The notes beneath the pieces are model-generated. The model was given only the letters and a program-made list of their open reading frames with translations, had not been told where the DNA came from and did no database searches. From positions 1 to 46,977 of the forward strand of contig CAYWCO010000001.1 of the NCBI GenBank assembly GCA_964456815.1: DNA of 46,977 nucleotides. The letters run 5' to 3'. Below, piece by piece: positions 1 through 6,393 of this stretch. The stretch comes from CAVTZP01 sp964456815. Lineage in GTDB: Bacteria > Chloroflexota > Dehalococcoidia > Dehalococcoidales > BS750m-G39. Both the position numbers and the translations under genes were made by a program. Every line of letters starts with the position of its first letter. Positions within the stretch are counted from its first letter, which is position 1.

Positions 1-580
1 TCGGGATGCCCATCCAGTCAGAGAATTCCAGAATCTTCTCAGGCTCATTTTCCATAACCTTATCATAATAGCCTATCGCATCTAGCATAATTGCTCCGCC
101 AGTGTGCTTGGGGAAATTCTCATTGGCCAGACCCTTATCCCAGCCCTGATATACATAATGGCGGTATTTCATCCACCCCGGGGTAAGCCAATAGACATCC
201 TTACCCTCGCTTATTCTCTCCCTCTCCTCCTCGCTGGCCAGCATGTCAATACAGTGAGAGGCTTTTATTCTGGAAATCCTGATTCCAGGTTCCTCTTGTT
301 CCTGAATTATGGTGTCTATCTTTCGATATGGATTATCGGCATTAACGTAGCAGAACTTACCGCCGTAGACCACGATGACGTTAGAAGCGTAGGTCTTGGC
401 TGTACCTAGCTGTTTAATAAGCTGGCTTTCAAGTTTCCGGGGCACTTCATGGCGGCCGGGCTTGGTATAAAGAATTTTCTTGGCATCCAGAAAGCCACTG
501 TTTCTAAGATAGTTCAGTTCCATACTGAGCGTGCCGCAGGCAACAATGGCATAGTCCTGAAACGAGACACGTTTCTCCAT
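1..580 (-). CDS. DUF1638 family protein, partial (C-terminus beyond left edge)
   Basis: The minus-strand frame opens with ATG at 580, behind a purine-rich GGGGGAAAGC Shine-Dalgarno region, and stays open to the window edge (193 codons visible). The protein starts MEKRVSFQDYAIVACGTLSM. It carries the pattern I associate with DUF1638: an early ACGTL segment, a VVYGGKFCYVNAD block, a SHCIDMLAS block and YWLTPGWMKY. DUF1638 proteins have no settled biochemical role but are often found with corrinoid-dependent methyltransferases and one-carbon genes. Here it follows thioredoxin, thioredoxin reductase and CooC/CooT genes on the same strand, which fits a metallo- or corrinoid-protein context. The family call is from motif memory; function is unknown. 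Confidence 0.72.
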   Translation of the reverse strand, partial: MEKRVSFQDYAIVACGTLSMELNYLRNSGFLDAKKILYTKPGRHEVPRKLESQLIKQLGTAKTYASNVIVVYGGKFCYVNADNPYRKIDTIIQEQEEPGIRISRIKASHCIDMLASEEERERISEGKDVYWLTPGWMKYRHYVYQGWDKGLANENFPKHTGGAIMLDAIGYYDKVMENEPEKILEFSDWMGIP

Positions 581-666
581 GCTTTCCCCCTTTTAAGTTA
601 GAAATGCTTCCAGTCAGAGAAAGTAACTCGTGGGACTCCTCGAATCCTTCCGGAGTATAATCTCCC

Positions 667-1203
667 TTACCTGGGCAGCTGCACTAATACCTGGGACAGC
701 TGCTCGTTGGCCTTTTTCAACTCTTGTGCTGCTTGTAATGCGCTATTATAAATTGGATTGCCCTCCAAGTTATTGGATTTCTCCACCCATTTGTTGAATT
801 TCTCGGCATGCTTTTTGTTATGCTCGACCCACGAGGTCAAAAGCACTTTAAGTCTCCCAGTTTCATCAGTCGGGAACCTCTTTAGGATATCCTCAACCAT
901 TGTTCGGATAGTATTCTCAGGCACCGCCCCGAGGATTTCGTCTACCTTTTCACCATCACCAAAGAACATCTGCATGGGTATACTCATAATCTGATATTTC
1001 ACCGCTGTGCGCTGGTTCTCATCCACATTCAGCTTGCAGAACTTGAACCTGCCATCATACTCCTCTGAGAGCTTGTCGTATATAGGTGAAACCATCATAC
1101 AGGGGCCACACCAGGGCGCCCAGAAATCGACCTCTGTGGGAAGGTCTGAGTTCAGGACTTCCTCTTCAAAATTTTGATCCGTAATTTCTGTTACTTTGCT
1201 CAT
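667..1203 (-). CDS. trxA: Thioredoxin with C-terminal helical extension
   Basis: This 178-aa protein has an N-terminal thioredoxin fold with the active site WCGPC (Cys32 and Cys35) and the cis-proline loop SIP (Pro76). After about residue 108 it has a charged, probably helical tail of about 70 residues that ordinary 105-110-aa thioredoxins lack. It should exchange dithiols with client proteins and be reduced by the thioredoxin reductase 50 bp upstream in the same operon. The start ATG is preceded by GGAGGTAGT. The tail resembles in position the coiled tail on the other thioredoxin-like protein of this operon (4441-4935), so both may dock to the same partner; that link is inference. Confidence 0.93.
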   Translation of the reverse strand: MSKVTEITDQNFEEEVLNSDLPTEVDFWAPWCGPCMMVSPIYDKLSEEYDGRFKFCKLNVDENQRTAVKYQIMSIPMQMFFGDGEKVDEILGAVPENTIRTMVEDILKRFPTDETGRLKVLLTSWVEHNKKHAEKFNKWVEKSNNLEGNPIYNSALQAAQELKKANEQLSQVLVQLPR

Positions 1204-1253
1204 ACTACCTCCTTCTTGATTGATTGTTAACCTACAACTACATTAGGGACATA

Positions 1254-2174
1254 TCACCCTTGCTCTTGAACATATTTAAAGGCGGACATAGCAGCAGTGA
1301 CACCGTCTCCGACCGCAGCGGCGATCTGGCGAGGTGAGCTCCTACGGATGTCGCCAGCGGCGAAAATTCCAGAAGCTGAGGTCGCCATCGTTTCATCAGT
1401 GACGATATAACCGGCATCGTCCAGCTCAAGAATGTTGAAAAAGCCCCGGCTGTTGGGCATGAGCCCTACAGCAACGAAGACTCCGTTAACTTTCAAGTTA
1501 GACTGCTGGCCTGTTTTCACATGGCGTAGTTTAAGCTCCTCCAGTACTTTATCCCCCGAAACCTCTTCCACCACCGTGTCCCAGATGAACTCCAGCTTGG
1601 GATGGGCAAATGCCCGCTCTTGGAGAGCCCTTCCTGCCCGGAGCTGGTCTCGCCGATGTATTACGTAGACTTTACTGGCATGCTGACTTAGCTCCAGAGC
1701 ATCAGTAATAGCGGTATCACCCCCTCCTACTACCGCTACCTCACGGTTGCGGAAGAAGAAGCCATCACAAGTAGCGCAGTAGGAAACACCGCGACCAGAC
1801 AGCCTTTCCTCGCCCGCAACTTCCAGCTTACGATACTCTGAACCAGCAGCGATGATTACGGCCGAAGCTTCAAGGTTACCCTCAGTGGTTGAAATACTAT
1901 AATAGGGCTGCTCTTGAGAAATGCCTATGACCTCAGTGGTTGCTACCTCCAGACCGTATCTGACTGCCTGCCGATGCATGAGCGAACCCAGCTCGGAGCC
2001 AGCTATGCCCTCAGGAAAACCAGGGTAATTCTCCACCAGCGCAGCATTGACCATCTGGCCCCCTAACATCCCTCGCTCCAGCAGCAAGCTTCTGAGTCCT
2101 GCCCGTGAGGTGTAAAGACCAGCAGTAAGTCCAGCAGGGCCACCCCCAATAATGATTACGTCATACCTAGCCAT
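1254..2174 (-). CDS. trxB: Thioredoxin-disulfide reductase
   Basis: This 306-aa protein matches the usual length of low-Mr thioredoxin reductase. It has an FAD-binding GGGPAG near residues 10-15, the redox-active CATC at 133-136, an NADPH-binding GGGDTA near residue 150, and a C-terminal FAD motif AAGDIR near residue 275. It uses NAD(P)H to reduce thioredoxin, and the thioredoxin gene lies just downstream. It starts 26 nt after the 82-aa Cys-rich gene, so the genes are probably cotranscribed. A 94-bp stretch of this gene (1991-2084) is duplicated as a relic at 29246-29339. Confidence 0.96.
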   Translation of the reverse strand: MARYDVIIIGGGPAGLTAGLYTSRAGLRSLLLERGMLGGQMVNAALVENYPGFPEGIAGSELGSLMHRQAVRYGLEVATTEVIGISQEQPYYSISTTEGNLEASAVIIAAGSEYRKLEVAGEERLSGRGVSYCATCDGFFFRNREVAVVGGGDTAITDALELSQHASKVYVIHRRDQLRAGRALQERAFAHPKLEFIWDTVVEEVSGDKVLEELKLRHVKTGQQSNLKVNGVFVAVGLMPNSRGFFNILELDDAGYIVTDETMATSASGIFAAGDIRRSSPRQIAAAVGDGVTAAMSAFKYVQEQG

Positions 2175-2200
2175 TGTCTGCCCCCGTTCTTAAAGTGGGA

Positions 2201-2449
2201 TTACTTGATGTCTTCCAGAGGCCTCTTGAATGGATCAATGGCACTGGGTATTTTGGCAGGTGCCTCAAATTGCCCATCGGGTTTCACCCCAGAAGTGCCA
2301 GGGTTACTAACCCCGGTTGCTTCCCCTGGCTTCTCGATATGCCCCCGATATTTCTTACTGAAACACAAGTAGTAGTGTCTGCCGCGGTAAAGGGCACATT
2401 CCCTGCATAATTTCCCAGTGAAGGGACATATCATCTCTTCCTTAGCCAC
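2201..2449 (-). CDS. Small Cys-rich protein of unknown function, 82 aa
   Basis: I do not recognise a named family. The N-terminal third has four cysteines in the arrangement C-x6-C-x2-C-x9-C (CPFTGKLCRECALYRG, then YLCF), which could bind zinc or an iron-sulfur cluster. The middle is Gly/Pro/Ser-rich and probably flexible. The C-terminus is PSAIDPFKRPLEDIK. The gene lies between the methyltransferase and trxB in a compact operon, so a redox or metal role is plausible. The C-terminal coding segment recurs as a relic at 31005-31054 with the same tail (PSAIDTFKRPLEDIK), showing that the gene had a paralogous copy beside another trxB copy. Confidence 0.75.
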   Translation of the reverse strand: MAKEEMICPFTGKLCRECALYRGRHYYLCFSKKYRGHIEKPGEATGVSNPGTSGVKPDGQFEAPAKIPSAIDPFKRPLEDIK

Positions 2450-2464
2450 GATCTATACCTCCAG

Positions 2465-3178
2465 TCAAGTACTAACTACCCCTCGTTTGCCTGCCACTAT
2501 TATCGTAAATCCAGCATCGGGGAAATAGCCTTCCCTTGGCTCTTCCACGTGCTGCACCTTGCCCGGCTGTTGAAAAAGCGTGGAAACAACCCTTTCCGTA
2601 GAAAAGCCCGCCTGTTCCAGCAACTTCAGTGCCTCATCATATGTGTAGAAGGTAACAAATTTATAAAAACGGTGCCCCTGCGCCTTCTGCGTCTGATAAA
2701 ACTGACCCCAGGGACTTTCCTTTAAGACCAGCCCCAGCACTATCTTGCCGCCGGGTATCAGGGTGCGGTTGGCTTCCTTTAAAACGTCCAGAGGAGAGTC
2801 CAGGAAACACAGGGTAACAATCAAAAAGACCGTACCGAATAATTCTTCATCAAAGAACTCCTGCTCTCCCCTTCCTAGAAAGGCACTTATCCCTCTCTTC
2901 CTTGCCATCTCAACGAGCTTGATTGAAGGGTCAATACCAGTCTCTATTCCCAGAGCTTGGGCAAAGCGGCCGCTACCGACACCTATCTCAAGCCATGCCT
3001 TTGGCAGGGACGGCGGGAGTGACTTAAACGCCTGTGCCTCAATTAAGAAGATAAGGCTTCCCTCTCTATCAAACCAGGCATCATATTCTGTAGCCAGGTC
3101 ATCGAAGGGAGACCGCTCAGCGTTCTTCTGCCGTCTCCCCGTATTTGATTTTCGAGTCCTGGAATTGGTTGGCGGCAT
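2465..3178 (-). CDS. Class I SAM-dependent methyltransferase
   Basis: The protein has the class I SAM-binding motif EIGVGSGRF and the acidic post-II motif (GIDPS), then a typical LIPGGKIVLG strand region. It resembles Methyltransf_11 proteins; the substrate is unknown. I start it at ATG 3178 (237 aa), because AAGGAGGAAAT lies directly before that codon. A longer frame reaches 3220 but would overlap cooT and lacks a comparable ribosome site. It begins 13 nt after the cooT stop. An N-terminal basic segment (TNSRTRKSNTGRRQKN) precedes the domain. Methylation of a metal cofactor or small molecule is possible but not shown. Confidence 0.88.
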   Translation of the reverse strand: MPPTNSRTRKSNTGRRQKNAERSPFDDLATEYDAWFDREGSLIFLIEAQAFKSLPPSLPKAWLEIGVGSGRFAQALGIETGIDPSIKLVEMARKRGISAFLGRGEQEFFDEELFGTVFLIVTLCFLDSPLDVLKEANRTLIPGGKIVLGLVLKESPWGQFYQTQKAQGHRFYKFVTFYTYDEALKLLEQAGFSTERVVSTLFQQPGKVQHVEEPREGYFPDAGFTIIVAGKRGVVST

Positions 3179-3191
3179 ATTTCCTCCTTGG

Positions 3192-3395
3192 TCAAGCTTT
3201 GTCAGCTTTGACACTCTCATTGAGCAGTATCTTCGAGGTCGAGAAATCTATTTCGACCACTCTGCCCGATATAACCCTTTCCTCGCCAAACAGTGTCTCC
3301 AGTTCCACCCGGTCTTCATGCAGTCGCATATGAGCGATGTCCTGAGCAAGCGGCTTTTTGCCCCACTTATTTAGATAAGCCTTAGCAAGACACAT
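3192..3395 (-). CDS. cooT: CooT-like nickel-binding protein
   Basis: This 67-aa protein starts MCLAKAYL, and small proteins with Cys2 directly after the initiator Met and a following hydrophobic strand are typical of the CooT family. CooT of CO-oxidising bacteria binds Ni(II) through Cys2 as a dimer and serves carbon monoxide dehydrogenase maturation. The predicted fold is short beta strands with a final ISGRVVEIDF segment. It lies directly after a CooC-type ATPase, the classical CooC/CooT pairing, which strengthens the call. The start has GAGGAGGTG upstream. No CODH gene is visible in this window, so the client enzyme must lie elsewhere or differ. Confidence 0.78.
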   Translation of the reverse strand: MCLAKAYLNKWGKKPLAQDIAHMRLHEDRVELETLFGEERVISGRVVEIDFSTSKILLNESVKADKA

Positions 3396-3428
3396 ATTCG
3401 CACCTCCTCTTGAGCGGCTAGGCCCACG

Positions 3429-4208
3429 TTATCCCGGTGCTGGCAGACCTGCCTTTGCAAGGATGCGGTCCAAGGCATTCTTGATCTCCCGCACCGCTAC
3501 CCCCTTCACCGGGGTTCTACCGTCTAGACTTGAACTGAAAATATCGGCGTCAAAGTATATACACCCGACCACCCCAATGTGCCGCTCCTGTAATTCCATT
3601 TTCAGTCTGGTGGCTATCTCTTCTGATGGCACCTTATTCAGGATAGCCCAGACATTCTTGATGCCAATTCCTGAAGCCAAGTCGTGTATCTTCTGACCTA
3701 CATTTACTGATTCCAGAGGAGGCTCTACCACAATCAGTACACTGTCAATGCTCGTCTCAACGCCCCGGCCGAAATGCTCTACCCCCGCTTCCATATCCAC
3801 GATAGCCAGCTCGCCTTTCGCCAAAGCGAGCTTCTTTAAGAACTCGCGACTTAATACCCCCATGGGGCAGGCACAGCCTTCCAGGGACTGGAGTATCTTG
3901 CCGATGCCGACCAGCGTAAGACCATCTTTCTGAACCAAATGCTGAGGTGGTAAATCCTCCAACGCGATGCGGCTTTCGGCAAGAACGCTTGGCTGCCCCA
4001 TCTTTCGCTGCAGACTCTTCTTGCCACCGACAAGCTCCATGAGAGGCACAGGCGGGTAGTCAAAGCCCAGCATGCTGAAAAGTCCCGAATTGGACTCATC
4101 CGAGTCCACCACCAGCACACGGTAACCCCTGAGTCGTGCTTCGTTTGCCAGCAGGGCAACTACAGTACTTTTGCCACTTCCCCCCTTACCGCAGACCGAT
4201 ATCTTCAT
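3429..4208 (-). CDS. cooC: CooC-type nickel-insertion ATPase (ParA/MinD-like)
   Basis: This 259-aa P-loop ATPase has the deviant Walker A GKGGSGKST at residues 7-15 with the signature lysine, a Walker A' VVDSDESN near 34-41 and IVDMEAGVEHFGRG near 136-149. It also has the CAC motif at residues 112-114 (GCACPMG). In CooC proteins the CxC pair at this position binds Ni(II) at the dimer interface. The family couples ATP-driven dimerisation to nickel delivery to CO dehydrogenase or acetyl-CoA synthase (CooC/AcsF). Its neighbours are a 4Fe-4S protein upstream and CooT downstream. The exact client cannot be read from the window. Confidence 0.9.
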   Translation of the reverse strand: MKISVCGKGGSGKSTVVALLANEARLRGYRVLVVDSDESNSGLFSMLGFDYPPVPLMELVGGKKSLQRKMGQPSVLAESRIALEDLPPQHLVQKDGLTLVGIGKILQSLEGCACPMGVLSREFLKKLALAKGELAIVDMEAGVEHFGRGVETSIDSVLIVVEPPLESVNVGQKIHDLASGIGIKNVWAILNKVPSEEIATRLKMELQERHIGVVGCIYFDADIFSSSLDGRTPVKGVAVREIKNALDRILAKAGLPAPG

Positions 4209-4228
4209 CGTTTGTCACCCTTCCCTGT

Positions 4229-4441
4229 TTACATTCTTACTATCTCGATTGCCTTCAGAGGGCAGGCACGGACGCAGTCTCCACAACCCTGGCAGACAGA
4301 CGGGTCTGTCATTGGTATATCGTAGGGTGTCTCCTGCTTGAGCAGCTTGTGAGAACACGCCAGGGCAGCAGCACAAATGCCGCTGTCACACTTTTCTGGA
4401 TGGCATTTCTTATAATCTACTAATGCCATCTTGCTTGGCAT
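4229..4441 (-). CDS. Small 4Fe-4S ferredoxin-like protein
   Basis: This 70-aa protein has one complete cluster motif near its C-terminus, CQGCGDCVRACP (Cys50, 53, 56, 60). An N-terminal set of cysteines (13, 18, 23, 29) is spaced differently from a second classical motif and may hold a variant cluster. Start and upstream stop overlap as TGATG, so translation is probably coupled to the thioredoxin-like gene. Proteins of this type next to CooC often act in electron transfer or cluster supply to Ni-Fe-S enzymes; that role is inferred from position. Confidence 0.87.
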   Translation of the reverse strand: MPSKMALVDYKKCHPEKCDSGICAAALACSHKLLKQETPYDIPMTDPSVCQGCGDCVRACPLKAIEIVRM

Positions 4442-4935
4442 CAGCCTTTCTTTTCAGCCTCCCTTGCCTTCTCTAGCTCCTCCTCTAGCTCCTCCAGCTC
4501 CTGCACCATCGACGGGTGTACTGAGTGAGCTGGCCATCGAGCCTTGAGGTCAGCGATTTTGTCCTCAGTCTCTTTTATCCTATCTGTGCCCGGCTCTTTA
4601 GCTATTACATGCCCCAGCAAGCGCCTCAATGACTTATGGTCCTGAAAACCGAGCAGTTTCCTTACCGGCTGAGAGTCTTTAAAAAGTAATATGGTTGGCA
4701 CAACCATGATGCGATACCGGGCTGACGTATCGGGACTTCCCTCTATATCCACCCTCACAAACTTCACGTTGCCTTCATATTCTTTTACCAATTCATCGGC
4801 AAAAAGACATGTAGGATAACATGTGTGGCACCATCGCGCAGTGAAGCACGTGAACACTGGGAGTTCACATTCCAGCACTTCTTTGTCGAAATTTCGGTCG
4901 GTAATGTCTATCATCTCTGCAGTCGGCTGGGTCAC
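4441..4935 (-). CDS. Thioredoxin-like protein with extra cysteine and C-terminal coiled coil
   Basis: The 164-aa protein has a thioredoxin fold with active site WCHTC (Cys36, Cys39), a nearby third cysteine (Cys43 in YPTC) and cis-Pro80 in VVPT. The CHTC dipeptide differs from the CGPC of the other thioredoxin and would give another redox potential. Residues from about 120 onward are highly charged, with EELEELEEELEKAREAEKKG at the end predicting a coiled coil. The start is GTG at 4935, overlapping the fur stop as GTGA, so translation is coupled to the regulator. A role in keeping cysteines of the metal-handling neighbours reduced is plausible inference. Confidence 0.85.
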   Translation of the reverse strand: MTQPTAEMIDITDRNFDKEVLECELPVFTCFTARWCHTCYPTCLFADELVKEYEGNVKFVRVDIEGSPDTSARYRIMVVPTILLFKDSQPVRKLLGFQDHKSLRRLLGHVIAKEPGTDRIKETEDKIADLKARWPAHSVHPSMVQELEELEEELEKAREAEKKG

Positions 4936-5363
4936 TGCGTCTTCCCCTGCTCCTCACACTCCGGACAGTAACCCTCAAGGTATAACTCGGCTTTAGTCAC
5001 CCTGAAGCCATGCTCTCGCCTTACTGCCTTGATCAACTTCTGGAAGTAGGGGTTCTGAAATTCGATGACTTTGCCGCATCCCTGGCAGACTAGGTGCTGA
5101 TGCTCAGGCGATTGCTTTATCTCGTAGTAGCAACGAACCTTGCCCAGCCTCATCTCATCAACCAGCCCCAGTTCCTTGAAGAGGTTAAGTGTGCGGTATA
5201 CCGTCGCTGGACTTATAGACTCATCCCGGGCACTAGCACGATGGTACAGCTCTTTAGCGTCAATATGCCCTTCAGCATCGCGCAATAGCTCTAGAAGTAG
5301 GCACCGCTGAGCTGTCATTGAATGACCGTGAATTTCTCTGTCTTTTTTGAGATTGAGACTCAT
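4932..5363 (-). CDS. Fur/PerR-family metal- or peroxide-responsive repressor
   Basis: A winged-helix DNA-binding half (TAQRCLLLELLRDAEGHIDA, then SPATVYRTLNLFKELGLV) is followed by the dimerisation half with CQGC and a C-terminal CPEC, the structural zinc site of this family. A HQHLVC segment supplies the regulatory His. I choose ATG at 5363 (143 aa); a TTG two codons earlier is in frame. A strong promoter places transcription start about 7 nt before this ATG, so the message is almost leaderless, and a palindrome overlaps the start. It heads the operon that continues to the left edge, suggesting that it autoregulates the operon in response to metal or oxidative stress. Fur, PerR, Zur and Nur cannot be separated by eye. 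Confidence 0.9.
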   Translation of the reverse strand: MSLNLKKDREIHGHSMTAQRCLLLELLRDAEGHIDAKELYHRASARDESISPATVYRTLNLFKELGLVDEMRLGKVRCYYEIKQSPEHQHLVCQGCGKVIEFQNPYFQKLIKAVRREHGFRVTKAELYLEGYCPECEEQGKTQ

Positions 5364-5371
5364 TATCAATT
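5352..5371 (-). promoter_or_regulatory. Candidate Fur-box operator over the fur start
   Basis: The minus strand reads AATTGATAATGAGTCTCAAT, an inverted repeat ATTGA-N9-TCAAT containing TTGATAATGA, which resembles half of a classical Fur box. It covers the predicted transcription and translation start, the expected place for autorepression. This is a visual match only. Confidence 0.45.
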
Positions 5372-5376
5372 TGCAT

Positions 5377-5404
5377 TTTATACGACTTCGACCTCTTTTG
5401 TCAA
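5377..5404 (-). promoter_or_regulatory. Sigma-70-type promoter of the fur-cooC-trx operon
   Basis: On the minus strand TTGACA (5399-5404) and TATAAA (5377-5382) are separated by 16 nt, close to the housekeeping consensus. The start of transcription would be about 5370, only a few bases before the fur start codon. I see no Shine-Dalgarno sequence there, so leaderless initiation is likely. Confidence 0.7.
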
Positions 5405-5814
5405 GAAGGGGCTAATGTCTCCGTTAGCGGTTCACTGAAGCCAGACGAAGTTACCCATAGAGTTAACCATGCCTTGAAGGTGGTAGGAGCATCGCAGAAG
5501 TTGAGGAGTTACCTTAGGTGGTATTAAAGCCTCACGCATCACAAAAGGGCGGATTGTTGGCTATCAGTTGCACACCCTAGTCCTTACTGCTACAATTACC
5601 TCTGCTGAGAGTTAGGTGGTTAGATAGTAAGGCTAAAAGCTAGTTCGAAAGTTCTGTCTATCGTCCAGTACCGCCCACCATAAAGCTAGAGGGTCTGTGC
5701 CAGACCTCCTGGTTAAGGATTTATCCTCACCCAGCGTACCGACTGCAGAAGTCCCAAAACTTTAGAATTATATTTACAAACCAATAAAGAAACGTTAGTA
5801 TAGATATAGTTAAG
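5405..5814. other. Unexplained 410-bp spacer
   Basis: No convincing gene is visible between the fur promoter and the marR control region. A plus-strand frame of about 60 codons ends at TAA near 5525 but has no plausible start and no recognised family. A small hairpin (GGTCTG, loop TGC, CAGACC) sits at 5692-5706 without a T tract. The spacer could hold an RNA or decayed genes; nothing shows which. Confidence 0.5.
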
Positions 5815-5849
5815 AATGCATACTATATATATCATAAACTATATGCATT
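5815..5849 (+). promoter_or_regulatory. Inverted repeat, candidate MarR operator
   Basis: AATGCATA (5815-5822) and TATGCATT (5842-5849) form a perfect 8-bp inverted repeat within a very AT-rich stretch 34 bp before the marR start. Such repeats between promoter and regulator are typical MarR autoregulatory sites. The 19-bp spacing is longer than usual for one MarR dimer, so two dimers or another factor is possible. Confidence 0.45.
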
Positions 5850-5882
5850 AGATGACCCTTCATCTACCAAGGAGTTAAAAAG

Positions 5883-6338
5883 ATGCAAAATGAGCTCTTG
5901 GATAGAATCACTGCAGACTTATTATCCGTTCCACCTCTTATCTTTAGAGGAACACGCAGAAAACTGCTTAAGACAGCGCTTGCCAATATTGACCCAGATA
6001 TTACACCACTCCATTTTGAGATTATGAAGCTGCTGCATGAAGCAGGAACACTCCACCCCGCCGAAATCGGGGAAAGGCTACTGGTAGCCAGAGCCCAGAT
6101 GACCCATCTGATAGATAAGCTGGTGGACTTGGGTATAGTCGAAAGGCAGGCGAATACTGCCGACAGAAGAATGACAAATATTCTGCTCACCACGGAAGGC
6201 GAAGCCTTTTTCGAAGAACACGATAGCAACATAAAGAATGCGATAAAAGAAACTCTGTCCTACCTCACCGATGAAGAACTGGAGGGTTTATCAGATTCAC
6301 TGCGAAAACTGCGAGATATATTAGCGAAATTGCAGTAA
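5883..6338 (+). CDS. MarR-family transcriptional regulator
   Basis: This 151-aa protein is of MarR size, with a winged helix in the middle (PAEIGERLLVARAQMTHLID as recognition region, then LVDLGIVERQ and the wing TADRRMTNILLTTEG). AAGGAG lies 8 nt before the ATG. It is followed after 55 bp by a MATE efflux pump, the standard arrangement of a repressor that releases pump expression when it binds a drug or phenolic compound. The ligand cannot be deduced. A palindrome upstream is the likely operator. Confidence 0.92.
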   Translation: MQNELLDRITADLLSVPPLIFRGTRRKLLKTALANIDPDITPLHFEIMKLLHEAGTLHPAEIGERLLVARAQMTHLIDKLVDLGIVERQANTADRRMTNILLTTEGEAFFEEHDSNIKNAIKETLSYLTDEELEGLSDSLRKLRDILAKLQ

Positions 6339-6393
6339 CTGAAATCCTGTGTCCACTGTTACAGTATAACTTAGAAGGATATGTAATTAGCCA

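Noticed and set aside
104..409. 101-aa open frame on the plus strand
   Set aside because: It lies antisense to the DUF1638 gene, which has the better family match and ribosome site.
3178..3220. Longer N-terminus for the methyltransferase
   Set aside because: AAGGAGGAAAT directly before the ATG at 3178 and the overlap with cooT favour the shorter form.
5352..5525. About 60-codon open plus-strand frame through the fur promoter
   Set aside because: No start codon with ribosome site, no recognised motif, and it runs across a strong promoter of the opposite strand.
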